From NCBI RefSeq assembly GCF_964204645.1, contig NC_134031.1, positions 14,407,307 to 14,471,306 on the forward strand: a stretch of 64,000 nucleotides of DNA. The letters run 5' to 3'. Source of the DNA: Tubulanus polymorphus (taxonomy: Eukaryota > Nemertea > Palaeonemertea > Tubulaniformes > Tubulanidae). Positions 22,596 through 34,100 of this stretch are shown one piece after another. How positions within the stretch are numbered: the stretch's first letter is position 1; each line of letters starts with the position of its first letter. The notes below the pieces were generated by a model, which saw only the letters and a list, made by a program, of their open reading frames with translations, did not search any database and was not told the origin of the DNA. The position numbers and the translations under genes are program-made.

Positions 22596-25500
22596 CTACG
22601 GAAAAGAAACAAACGATGGAAAATTAATTGACAACCAACGAAATAGGACTATGATTTTTGATATCCATGAATATTGATGACCCGTGTATGTCCTGATAGA
22701 CCTAATAATGGTGTCATCAGATTTCTTATTCCAGAATGAACAAGGCCTATAGGCCCGGACACACTGGGCGATTTGGTCGCCCGATTTCGTCGCCCGACGA
22801 AATCGCCGGTAAAATCGCCCAGTGTGTCCGGGCAATCGCCTTCGGCGATTTAGTCGGCCGACGAAATCGCCCGAATCCAACATGTTGGATTCTGTCGCCG
22901 GCGATTTCGTCGCCGGCGACAGAATCGCCCAGTGTGTCCGGGTACGGCGATCAGTCGCCTCGAGCGCCGTATTAACCAGCCAATCACCGCTCTTTGATTT
23001 ATTAAAGGTGGCGCTAGCAGCTGGTCGTTTCAAAATAAGCGGCGCTGTTCGCCGATTTCGTCGCCGACGAAATCGCCCAGTGTGTCCGGGCCTGTCGGCG
23101 ATCAAATCGGTCATAAAATCGGCGGCGATTTCGTCGGCCGATCTCGTCGGCCGACGAAATCGCCCAGTGTGTCCGCGGCTTAACACTGTAGTTAGATTGA
23201 TTATAGAACCTAAAGGAGCTTAGACCTAAGTTGTTAGATTGGTTAAACAATCAAAATAAGCTTCGACTTGTCTTATATTGTAACCATCAAGATGAGACTG
23301 AGTCGTAAGTATTTGGCTATAGAAATAGGCGATGGCCTTCACTGTGTCCAATATTGGGCCTTGAATCTTATTCTCTACCTTATAAACATATGTCTGTCAT
23401 ATCTATCTAAGTCGATTTCAAGAAGGAATTTTTGAATCGTATCTCGAAGATCGTATAAATGTAGTAACGTGTCACTGCGATAACCCTCTAATTGTTGATA
23501 GATCAAATCGAAGACGCTCTGCTCATAGTCGACCCTCTGCTCCCTGGACGACAGGTATTTCTCGCTGAATTGTACGACCAGATAATCGTCGAATAAGTCT
23601 CGCATGTACGCCCTGTCCGAGGTCATTCCAGTCCAGTTCATCGGCGTCGTCCAAAGCAATCTATATTTCTGGTAGATACCGTACTTGCCAACGTCATGTT
23701 GAAGATAGGTGGCGCTCTTTGTTGTCCCGTTGAACGGTGGGAATACTGTTGCGATGGCCAGCCGATAGATGGCAGCTACATCGTTGAGGATCGTCTCCGT
23801 TATTTGCTCCAGACGCTTATAATCGTTTTTGACGGTTGCTAGGAAACTCTTCACGCGACTCACGTCTTGTCCGATTGCTTTGAATATTTTAACGCGTACG
23901 TCGGTCGTCATGGATACATCGTCGAAAAATTCGTCTTGTAATTGCATCCATTTTTCCTTCAACTCAATAATGAAAGGGTCTAGTCGGGAGAGCTCGTTAT
24001 TACGGACGCCGGGCACGTTCCAGCTTACCGGACCCTTTCTGAAGATGGTTTCAGATGCGCTCAATTTAGCCGTTAGATTGCTGTGCGTTGATTTCACGTA
24101 TTCCCAATGGTCTATAAAGTACCCATAACCCGATTTAGCCATCGGAACCGCTTTTGTGCGAAATTCAAAATCCAGCTGCCTGAGTTTACTTGTGTCCAAA
24201 ATTCGCCTGCTACTGTCGGTAAAGTTCAAAGAGTTAACGAACAATGCCGTTTCGTTAAGCGAGCGCCGAAATTGATGACGTTGCGTTCTCTGCGGTTCCG
24301 CATTAGACATGACGTCACCGAATATCTCAGTCGTGTAATACGAATCTCCTGCCTCAATCGCTTTGGAGATTTCGTCAAACAAATCGTTCAAACCGGAAGT
24401 TAGATATTCAATATGGCCGTCCCCTCGTTCGGGTGTGTAGTTTTCGTAAGTGGCCACCAGCCTCGACATGATATCGGCTATGACCTTGGCATGATGTGAA
24501 ATTAAAGTCAAATTTTGGGCAAATTCGTTTTCTGTGATTCGTAAAACCTCATCGACGCACCGGCCGAACTGAACCCGACCCTGATCACCGCCGGTCAACC
24601 CGAGAATGGCCGTCTTCAGTTCCTTGTCGAATAAGTTTTGTTTGATTCGGACAAGGTCGTAGGATAGACTGTTCATTTTTCTACGCAAATCTTGCAACCT
24701 GCGAGCTTCGATACCTAGCCTTTGGTCAGTGAGCATTGTTTTCATTAAAGTTGCCTCCTTGTATTTGGGTAGGTATTGCCTGCCCAATTTTGCGGTACCT
24801 TTTTTATTAAATAAATCGAACACACTGTCTCCAATACTGGATTGTGACGTAGTTATGTCGTAGGTATGTTTTTTGCAGCTATCCGGGCATTTGCAGGCAG
24901 AATTTCTGACCACTTTGTAAAATTCACCTGGAAAAAAAGCAGGATCCAGTTCCCGAGTTGTGTATTAAGATTTAATTCTGGGCCCGGTTCAATAGTTGTG
25001 AGTAAGAATTGATTCTGAGAAAAGTTTGAAATTAATTTTCGACTCAAGAGTCAAACGTTAAACCTCTTTAAAACTGGAATTTTCAAAATACTAATTCTAG
25101 ACGCCAGATATATTTTTGAGTTAGCGAATTTCATGATTTTTACCTTTGGCTTTTTTAATGGCGAGAACTTTGTATCCGTCGCAGTCTGGCCGGTTAAATT
25201 CAGGCCACTCGGATTCGGGTCTTGTGTATTCGTTATTTATCAACGGTCGCGGGACGCAGTTGAATCTCTTCACGATGTAATTGATAAAACATTCTTCCAT
25301 GCATTTCCCGTGGGTGTAGTGTTTAAATAACGCCAGAGGGCGCTCCGAGCAGTTCCAATGCGGCGGAGGCAGGTTTATATTCTGAAAGAAGAATTGATAC
25401 GTACGCGAAATCCTCATTAACGTATTCAAAGGATACGCGATCCTGTCAATACACAACTTCGTTCATTAGAAAATGTGTTTATCAAACGGGATTCGAACCC

Positions 25501-28500
25501 ATGAACGTCAAGTCTTCAATAATTTGCATATTTAAGCTACCACCAATTCGTAGGTTCGAATCCCATTCAAAAGCACTTCATTCTAAAGCACTATGTGTAA
25601 GTATTTAATGTGTATATCGATTTTTGCAGTATTAAGAATGAAAACTTATCCGCATTTTGAAGGAACGACTATTCAGATTTTAGGGGTAACGTCAAGAAGT
25701 TTTTAGTCATGTACCAAAGAATACGTCCTCAATACAGTCTTCGAATACTAGTAGCGCACTGTTCATATCAATAAAGTATCTATTTTGCGAGTAGTTCGGG
25801 CTTGTTACAAGCTAGAATATAGGCTAGTCAATCAAATTGTATTTTCTCTGCAAAAAAAATGATTATTTGACAGTAATTCTACCTCGATAAGTTCTACAGC
25901 AAGAGAAGTCTCGGTTCCTGGAGTCACATGTGTCCCATATTCCGGTAGGGGGAGCTCACCTTGCTCATGCGCCATTATCTGAAATCATAATTATCGTTAC
26001 AAACACTGGGAGTGGTCTAATTAACTAAATACTTATGGTATCAATGAAAACACGTCTTTTAGCCGTAATCTTATATTATAATTACCGTTACAAACACTTT
26101 ATGTGATTTTAATCGACTAAATACTTATGGTTACCATGGAAATACGTCTTTATAGTCGTTATTTAAAATTGTAACTACCGTTACTAACACTGGGTGTGGT
26201 CTAATCAACTAAATACCCCGGTACTTATGGTAACAATGGAAATACGTCTTTTAGCCGATATCTTGCAATCATAATTACCGTTGCAAACACTGGGTGTGGT
26301 CTAATTCACTAAATACTAATGGCAACAATAAAAATGCATATTTTAGCCGATATTTGTAACTATAATTACTGTTACAAGCACTTGGTGTGGTCTAATCAAC
26401 TAAATACTGATGGCAAAAAAATGAAAATGCATCTTTTTGCCGTAATTTGTTATCATAATTACGGTTGCAAACACTGCGGTCTAATTAAATCTCAATACTA
26501 ATGGTCACAAGTAAAATGCATTATTCATAATTATTAGATTAGATTAGATTTCTAGCATACCCCTTCAGATCAAATAATAGTGTTTGCTATGAAACCGGAG
26601 CTGAGAGCTTGTTCAATTCAACAAATATGATTTTTGATTTACCACATTTTCACTCTCCCTATGGACTTAATGAAACTGGCATATCGTTAAACCTATTACG
26701 GTCTAGACTGATTAGCTATTAACTGATGCTATGAAGTGATACGTGACGGCATAACTAATAGAATATCATTATATAACGTAGTTCTGGAAGCTCAGTTATA
26801 GATATATTTTGCATGATTGGGCAAAGTACTCAAAGTTGATATAGACTATTGGGCCAAGTGGTTGAAATGAATACTTTTACCTAGGACTGACATTTTGAAT
26901 TTACCCTTTGAACGTATGTAAGTTCTGGAGCAATCCAACTTAGAATCAAATAGAATGTATCAAATAAATTTATTCACAAAAACAATCTCAGGTAAATTTA
27001 CGTACAATGAGTCCACTTGCACCTTCATAATTCCCGCTTATATATTCGTAGGATTCGACGTTCGCCACTATTCTCAAACCGGAATATAAACCTAAAACGA
27101 ATTAAAAAGGAAATCATGTTTTCCCATTTCTGTTCATATAAACTCGAAACAGTTCTACAGTTCTTATAACTGAAACATTTGCGGAACTGGATCCTGACAG
27201 AAAATGATAAATATTAGAGTCTCATTATGGTTGATGCCAATACCGGGTATCTCAAATTATAGCAAGACCACAACTGTTAATAGAAACATTCAATTTTAGC
27301 ATGCAGTTTTTTTCACATTAACACTTCACCATCAGATTTCAATCTTGTGTAAGTCATTAGTAAATCGTGTACTATGTTTATGTTTGTAAAAGTAGGTACC
27401 TTTTTCATAATAATAAAGAGATGAGTCAGAATTTCTTAAATGAAATCTATTCAAAATTAAGATTTCAATAGTTTTGCATTCCCACTATTTGATGTCTTAC
27501 AGGGGTCTCGTCGTAAAAAAAAGTCTCAAATTGTACGTATATATATATTTCAGTGACTGTGAAATTATTACCGGGTTGTGTCATGTCCAGGCTGCCGTTA
27601 TGCGAATTCACAAACGGTTTAAACGTATAACAGACGCCATAAGCAGAAGTTACAATTGGGTAAAAGTCATCGACATCGCACAGTTCGCCTTTCCATTTAC
27701 AACTGTGTATTAGAAAGAAAAGTACCATAGACCTTTAAAACATCGCGTATACTAAACCTCGCCATTTGGCATATCAAATGTGAATTATTTTTGGGGGAAT
27801 TTTAGGATGAAACTCATTGCAAAGGAATTTAATCCATCGCGAAAACTAGGTTTCATCATTTGATATATTAGAAATGGAATTATTAACAATGTTATAATTA
27901 AATAATATCAAAGGTCTTTTATGAATATTGTGAAAACTAAACCTCGTCATGTGGTATATCAAATCCTTAACCATTATGTTATAACTAGGCATTTAGAAAT
28001 ATTGAAAGAAAAACTGAACTTGTCACTCAATATTGAAAGAATGTAAAGTCAAACTAGTATTTCGTACAACAGAATTCAAGTTTATGAATTTTCTCTACGT
28101 CCTCTATGTTTCCAACTTCGTCACTTACCCTGATATGAGGTCGTTTATGTCCTGCCGACATCCTTCGTAGACCTTACTCAAATTTGACATGCCTTGTGTG
28201 AAAAAAAAATGAAATGAAAGGCTCGATTTATAAGGGAGTAAAAGCGACCTGTCATAAGATTCTGAAAATCACCAGGATTCGAACCAAAAACACTGTTAAA
28301 TGGGACTAGTACAACACAATTCGAATCGCGGTGAACCCTAAATTCACCCAGTAACGATAACAATTTATTGACAGCTGTTTTGATTACCTGAAATTTCTGG
28401 ACCTCTGTCAACGTTACTAAAAAAATCGATCCACTTTTCTTTATAAGAATTTGTGATCCTGCAAATAGTCGAATATCTCACCATGAAACAAACTATATAA

Positions 28501-31155
28501 ATCAAAAATTGTTTATTTTTTTGCTTATAATGAATTAATTTCTGGATCCCCAAAAATGCTTATACTCACTGGCACATGTTTGGATTACAGATTGTAACCA
28601 ATGGAAATCGTACCGAGTCGTTTCTATTGACAGTAACCGATACCGCGATTGGGTGAGATGCAAAATAGCTATAACAAGAAAATCAATTTTGATAAATCAT
28701 TTGACGCCTTTAATTTTGTAGAATTTTGGGATAAGCTAATGTGGAATTGCAAATTTGAAATCGAAGTTTTAAGAAATTTGGGGAATTGTGAGATTTGGTG
28801 ATTGGGTAGCAGGTCGACCGGGCTAATTAAGTCGTCCCGGGGCTTCTGACTCGATCCTCTTGAGTCTGGGTAGAAGTGGACGTCATTTCTTGTTTATGTT
28901 ATTCTGTATGAATTACGCATGTGTTTTTATGTTTTATTTTCTTATTTTGAAATTTGTAACTTTATTGAATTTCGGAATCTTATATGTAATGTTTAAAATA
29001 AGGATCAATAACGAATTGAACTGAATTGTCACCTGAAACACATGCCATCAGAAGTCGTGGAGCCGTATACGACAGCTATGCTATTATAAATTGCAAATCG
29101 GGATCGTTCTCATGAAACCGGCATATCCGGCCCTGATATCGAACATATTTTCTAAAACTGTAGTTTAATATTGGAATTATATGTTTACACGTTTTTATAT
29201 TGACCGCTTGTAACTGTCGATAAAATTCACGCCGGCCCTACACAGATCGTATATAGCTTTCGTCATTCGACCAGCATTCCATGTCAGGGTCTGACTTTTA
29301 TATCAGATTTCCGTACCGTGTATACATCCGCCATTCAACCGAATAATCCGATTTACTCATCATTTCTATTTATGCTTGCCGCTTCTGATATAATCATACA
29401 TCCATTTCTATTACAATAAATTCATGAGTATTCAATGCAATATAACATTTCGACGTTCAAATAGGGCTCATTATATAATCACAGGAAGACATTCTACATA
29501 TTTATCAATAATGTTTTGCCAAATAGCGTTTATGTGTACACATAGACCTGTGACGTTTTGCGCAATCGATTTACGGTTGTCGTTTGTAAAATGCTGAATG
29601 CTTAACGTTGCTTAGGTTTCATAATGGTAACGTTTTACAAGGCGTCAAAAAATACTTGCAATTTCATTTGATGAAACAATGTTATGTTATCGGAGGATAT
29701 TTGAATATACTGATTTAACTGATAACATATATCCATTCAGATATATCCTAACGTCTATGCAACTATGAAGAGAATCATGTTTCGTTTTATAAGTTTGTGA
29801 TATGAATCAGTAAACATGAACACAATTAGTACTTCGTACGTTAATTTGATTTATAAAAGATATGAACTTTCACCAGGCCTAAATACAGTAGTCGTTGAAT
29901 GAGTAGCTTTTGCCACGAGTATAGTAGCCTTTAATTAAATGAGTAGCTTTCGCTACGAATAAAGCAGCCTCATAAATGAGTAGCGTTTACTACGAGTACG
30001 GTAGCCTCGCGAGGAATAGCTTTCACTGCGAGTACAGTAGACTCATACGTTCAATGAGTACGTAGCTTTCGCTTCGAGCGCGGTAGCCTCATTAGTTAAA
30101 TGAGTAGCTTTCAAGGAGTAGCTTTCGCATCGAGTACCGTAGACTTATACGTTCAATGAGTAGCTGTCGCTACGAGTACAGTAGCCTCATAAGGAGTAGC
30201 TTTCGCATCGAGTTCAGTAGCCTCATGAGAAATAGCTTTCGCATCGAGTTCAGTAGCCTCATGAGAAATAGCTTTCGCTACGAGTACAGTAGCCGCATAA
30301 GGAGTAGCTTTCGCTACGAGTATAGTAGCCTCATAAGGAGTAGCTTTCGCTACGAGTGTAGTAGCCTCATAAGGAGAAGCTTTCGCTACGGGTACAGTAG
30401 AATTATAAGTTAAATGTGGAGCTTTCGCTACTAAAATAGATAGACTTCAGTAGCGAAAGCTCCTCAGCGTACAGTAACCTCGTGAAGTAGCTTTCACTAC
30501 GAGTACGGAAGCCCCATAAGTTAGATGAGCAGCTTTCGCTACGAGTATAGTTGCAGTTTTGCAAATGCTATCATTTACACATCTTAAAAAATAGGAATAA
30601 ACTATGAACTCACTTGTATCGAATGATGACTATGAAACAGAACGATCCTATAATCCCAACACACAAAATCAACCATACAAATCTAATATAGAATAAAATC
30701 CTTTTCACTAAGGAATAAAGCTAATCTTCATATTAAAGAAACACTCAAACATTTTAGGCTACGATCTATGTATTTAAGGTAATTTATTCACCTTGTAAAT
30801 AGATGCATTTTGTCTCGGTTTGATATAATGTATTGTAGTCAGAAAATGCCTTATGATTGATTACTAATTACCTACATGGATGACAAATGACTTACCGGCG
30901 GATCAGAAAAGGAGTAGAATCAACGATATAACTGATTCCATGCATTGTGGTGGATTCCATATAATTTCTTATCAGCATCAATACACTGGGCAATTCATGT
31001 TCACGGCTGGGTTCTTCATTTTTTTCCGTTCGGGGGTTCATCAGCGGTTTGGGTTCACTATCGATGTTATTCGATTCTTTGGTCTCGATTTGCGGGTTAG
31101 GTGCTTTGTAGATGTCCATCATGGTTTCTTCAATCGTCAACGCAGAGATCGACAT
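21621..31155 (-). CDS. DEG/ENaC-family sodium channel, 12-exon gene, ~971 aa, with giant ectodomain insertion
   Basis: I assembled this gene by hand. Exons, in transcript order: 31155-30896, 30700-30614, 28668-28570, 28458-28388, 28192-28129, 27702-27572, 27091-27006, 25978-25883, 25381-25144, 24927-23379, 22595-22504, 21763-21621. Every junction is GT..AG and every phase matches. The product is a DEG/ENaC/ASIC channel subunit, expected as a plasma-membrane trimer passing Na+. It shows the N-terminal His-Gly gating motif (H72 G73), TM1 (about 91-114), FPLVTICN after TM1 (137-144), the palm motif VTPGTETSLAV, cysteine-rich segments, the CPDSC motif (391-395) and TM2 with the GAS selectivity filter (936-938). 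Some relatives are gated by FMRFamide-like peptides or acid; the gating stimulus here is unknown. Usual family length is roughly 500-700 residues, so this one is far larger. AATAAA signals lie downstream on the minus strand near 21485 and 21120. Confidence 0.9.
22752..23180. mobile_element. 429-bp foldback/MITE element with nested palindromes, in the DEG/ENaC intron 10
   Basis: The ends are inverted: GGCCCGGACACACTGGGCGA at the left and TCGCCCAGTGTGTCCGCGGC at the right. The same motif recurs internally at about 22815, 22925 and 23085, so several smaller palindromes are nested (for example GATTTCGTCGGCCGACGAAA and GCCGGCGAT..ATCGCCGGC). It is much more GC-rich than its surroundings. The apparent frames inside are repeats, not genes. 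It lies between exons 10 and 11 of the channel. Confidence 0.85.
23379..24927 (-). CDS. DEG/ENaC exon 10: CPDSC motif followed by ~460-residue insertion
   Basis: This 1549-bp exon (acceptor tttccag at 24928, donor AAG|GTAGAG at 23378) is many times longer than its neighbours. It opens with ACKCPDSCKKHTYDITTS, the standard cysteine motif at the end of the family ectodomain. Normally only a few dozen residues separate this from the strand leading into TM2 (here NMYFKELSYRKIEQ, in the next exon). Instead about 480 residues intervene. The insert is charged and looks mainly helical, for example RLQDLRRKMNSLSYDLVRI and YDLRDTIQKFLLEIDLDRY. It has seven N-glycosylation sequons (NLT, NYT, NET, NFT, NLT, NGT, NWT) and a single cysteine, consistent with an extracellular location. 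I do not recognise a known domain. There are no internal stops over 515 codons, so it is under coding constraint. Confidence 0.85.
25144..28668 (-). CDS. DEG/ENaC exons 3-9: finger, beta-ball and palm of the extracellular domain
   Basis: Seven exons of 64-238 bp encode the canonical ectodomain. In order they give YFASHPIAV..FPLVTICNPNMC (post-TM1 motif), ITNSYKEKWIDFF, SKVYEGCRQDINDL, CKWKGELC..YGVCYTFKP, SGLRIVANVESYEYI, EYGTHVTPGTETSLAVE and LPPPHWNC..GKCMEECF..FNC. These match the family order, including the CxW/YGxCYTF block and the PGxETS palm strand. For exon 9 the acceptor ttcttctttcag at 25382 is preferred over an upstream acceptor near 25443. It gives an in-phase joint and the same spacing (20 residues) seen in ASIC between TSxAL and the following Cys. 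The intron between exons 7 and 8 holds a tandem array that starts at the exon 8 acceptor. Confidence 0.85.
25486..25570. repeat. Short inverted-repeat element with GGGATTCGAACC ends
   Basis: Left ACGGGATTCGAACCCATGAA and right TCGTAGGTTCGAATCCCATT are inverted copies separated by about 45 bp. It sits in the DEG/ENaC intron 8. Similar pairs occur at 28268-28335 and 31766-31862. Confidence 0.65.
25975..26515. repeat. ~100-bp tandem array in DEG/ENaC intron 7, starting at the exon 8 acceptor
   Basis: About five to six copies of a unit containing AATCATAATTACCGTTACAA, ACACTGGGTGTGGTCTAAT, AACTAAATACTTATGG and CGTCTTTTAGCCG. The first copy overlaps the start of exon 8: GCCATTATCTGAAATCATAA lines up with GCCGATATCTTGCAATCATA in the next units. 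Confidence 0.85.
27735..28000. repeat. Imperfect tandem repeat in DEG/ENaC intron 5, three copies
   Basis: CTAAACCTCGCCATTTGGCA then TATCAAATG, and the variants CTAGGTTTCATCATTTGATA and CTAAACCTCGTCATGTGGTA, recur about every 90-110 bp. Confidence 0.6.
28268..28335. repeat. Third copy of the GATTCGAA inverted pair
   Basis: TCACCAGGATTCGAACC and ATTCGAATCGCGGTGA form an imperfect inverted pair in the DEG/ENaC intron 4, between exons 4 and 5. Confidence 0.55.
29885..30560. repeat. ~33-bp satellite array in DEG/ENaC intron 2, about 20 copies
   Basis: The unit is approximately GAGTAGCTTTCGCTACGAGT then ACAGTAGCCTCATAA, with length variation. At 30419-30465 one copy is inverted, giving GGAGCTTTCGCTACT and AGTAGCGAAAGCTCC as a hairpin. 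It ends about 55 bp from exon 2. The frame at 30156-30413 is a repeat artefact. Confidence 0.93.
30614..31155 (-). CDS. DEG/ENaC exons 1-2: cytoplasmic N-terminus, His-Gly motif and TM1
   Basis: Exon 1 (31155-30896) starts at ATG and is acidic and Pro-rich, then carries NYMESTTMHGISYIVDS, the conserved cytoplasmic motif whose His-Gly pair controls gating in the family. It ends CG|GTAAGT. Exon 2 (30700-30614) opens after gaaaag and encodes FVWLILCVGIIGSFCFIVII, the first membrane helix, ending AA|GTGAGT. The joint restores an Arg codon. Exon 2 lies directly beside the 33-bp satellite that fills the next intron. Confidence 0.85.
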
Positions 31156-31159
31156 AGAC

Positions 31160-34100
31160 TTCTTTATGAAAATGTAATCTATTTAAAAACTCGTGCTGAA
31201 GTGCATTATTGAAAAAGTCCTCCCAAAGAAAATTAAAAATAAATACACGAAGTTCTTTCATTTTTCTATCGCAATCAGTTTAGATTGCATTTCTAAGGAT
31301 TATTTTTGATTCTCTGTGCTTGTTGATTTCATATTTTGAGACAAATGTCTCTTATTGTAATGAATGAAATGAGACGGCGACATTCACAGTACTCGCTACA
31401 AACGACTGAATGAAACTGTTCATTGCTACTGTTAAAACTGTTAAGTTACTTTTTGCGAATAAACAAACGAAGCACATTTTTAAATGCAATCGCCCCCAGA
31501 TGACTTCGGTAACTCAGTTATTAAACAATTTACGATAACATCATCCATGCATTTAATCGAAAATTATTACGTACAGTTTTATGGGTCGTTTAATTTATTT
31601 AACGAGATCTGTAATATCCGGTTTATGAGTCGATCAGACGACCATTTTTCATATTTGAATATAAGTTATCTTTAAGTGCAAATACATTTTACTCCGAAAA
31701 ATATCATTTACCAAGTATATACTTGCTCGGGTTAAATACCAAACATAAATCTTGTTGTTTCTGGGATTCGAACCGACTAATTATCTGTTTTTATTTGGAT
31801 ATGGAAAAGAGTTGGTATGTCGTCAATTCAGTGTTTTAGGTTCGAATCCCAGCATAGGCAGAATTTTAGTCGGTATTCCATCATTTACTTAAAAGCAAAG
31901 CAATATCATGCCCGCCTCAAATGAAACGTTATAAAAAATTCAAAATACCAATGAAATAAAAGTATTTTCCCTTTAGGTGCGTGTAGTGTTTATATTGTCG
32001 AGTGAGTCACGTTTGTTTTTTTGACAATCCATTAACTTTTTATATCGAATATCAAATTCACATACAAAACACAATTAATCGTGAAATTAGCCATCTCTCA
32101 ATTAGCCGCTCTCTACGCTCTACACACAATCACCGGATCGCTTAATGTGTATTTACTTCCTATTTATGTCGATGTATCATTGTGTTACACTGTGTTCTAG
32201 TGCAGCAGCAGCATTTGTATAAAAGCGTAATACACGTGGGCATTTGTGTTAAAAATTAACATATGTTAAAGCTTAGAGTTCCCCACAAATCATGCAACTG
32301 GTCTCCGGTATTCGCGAGGATTAAATCAACTGGTGTGCAAAATACTATCTTCACAATTTAATCTCAAGATATATGAAATATGATATTTCATTGATCATCA
32401 GTGTTTGAGCAACTGGCCCAGGATCACGTTACTCTACGTTTGGTTGAGTTAACAGATGACCCGATGAGTAATACTGCAGCAAAATGTATATCTATAATAT
32501 GGTCGTTATGTCAATTATCCATCAATTTGTTTGATCCTGTCTGAGTAGTTAGTAAATCAACTTTTACTAAGTTTTGGTTCCTCGTAAAGCGTGTTTCAAT
32601 GGGAACTGTATGAATATTTCTGTGTTAAAACCTCTTGTTTGGTAAACGAATGAACAGATCGCAAAACAAAGAAATGTCAAAATATCAAGAAGCTGTTTAT
32701 AACTTACCTCGAAGTCCAACTACAGTTAATTCAGTAATTCAGATTATATCTGTCTCTGGTCATTGCTGCTGCATTTGTCCTATTGACAGATAACCAGGCT
32801 ATTGGCCACACCTTATGCTTACGTGATTGGCAAACTTATTTCCATAAACTATAATATCGTAAACTGTCTAGTATTTCAAATCAAAAGGCACTCTCCAGCG
32901 ACACCTGTCGGCCGATTACACAATTCAGCTGTATCAAGTCGCCTCAAACCTACTAATGAATTACTACCAGTAAACAAAAATATAGTAATGCAACCCGTAG
33001 TGGGTCATTCATGCTCGCTAGTGCACTAGTGCCTAACAACTCTATCATAAACACCATTAGTTGGATTAGTTTATGTCAAAACTAATATGAAATCGCATGT
33101 GCCAAATTCTCCGGGGACGAATTATTGTAGATTTCTTAATTTGTCTAGTCGATTGTCATGTCGTTTGTCTTTTCTTTCTGACACGACCTGCTGCACGACA
33201 TATCAATTTTGGTAAAAATTGCTTTCGTGCATAGAATTCGAGAATTTCACAATTTGATACTTCATTGATTGATGTTTTGATAGTTCTTTGATAATTTTGT
33301 GATGACCTTTTTATTATTCCGTTAGCTGCTATTGATGAGTTATATTTTGATGGCTGGTAAAATAAACTTAGAATATTATGATATGGAAACTACACAGTCA
33401 CGCCCACCGCTAGATGGCGAACGAAGCATCGACGGATGAAATACTCATTATTAATATCTATCTGGTTTGAATATTAACAGTGACAAAACGACCTGGTGCA
33501 AGGCGCGGATCCAGACTGTCGCACATGCAGCATGTGCAAGTACCCTCGAAAAATCTTGTTTAAAATAGATAAAATGGCACACAATTTGTGAGCCATAAAA
33601 GATGATTGCCTTTCTGTACTAGGCCTAAACCAAAATGTGAATGAAAATAGATTCTTCTAATTAAAATAGGCAAAATGAGGCACTCTCCTTTGCTCAAAAG
33701 GGCACTATTCTAAAAATACATTATTGTTACGTTATAAGTTTAATCAAAAAGTGCATATTTTGCCAAAAATCTTTAAGCACAAGCAAATTGAATGTAAAGG
33801 AAATGCGTACGTCTCACCGCAAATCTGATGACATGATATACCAATAAGGGTTACACAAATTCAAATAAAAAGGCAGGTTGAGATCAGTTTTTATTTGGAA
33901 TATGCCTCGTTGACATACCTCTTCTATGTGGCCAAAGTGCTTGGAAAATGCTTTGAAATAACATGAAATTCCAAAATTATTTGGGGAAGGACTCTCAGAC
34001 TACGCTTTATCTGCGTCACTCGCTGCCGATGGATACTGGCCCTTTTAAAGTTGATGCCCCTTTTTCTCAGGATTCTATCAACCATAGAAATTGATATGTC

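Noticed and set aside
25382-25456. Extension of DEG/ENaC exon 9 upstream to an acceptor near 25443
   Set aside because: Its phase does not fit the exon 8 donor and it would add about 20 residues absent from the family; the ttcttctttcag acceptor at 25382 fits both.
29885-30560. Possible CRISPR-like or RNA-gene array
   Set aside because: Head-to-tail satellite without spacers; no RNA polymerase III boxes.
31766-31862. tRNA gene suggested by GGTTCGAATCCC
   Set aside because: No A box, anticodon arm or acceptor stem; the same motif is part of an inverted pair.
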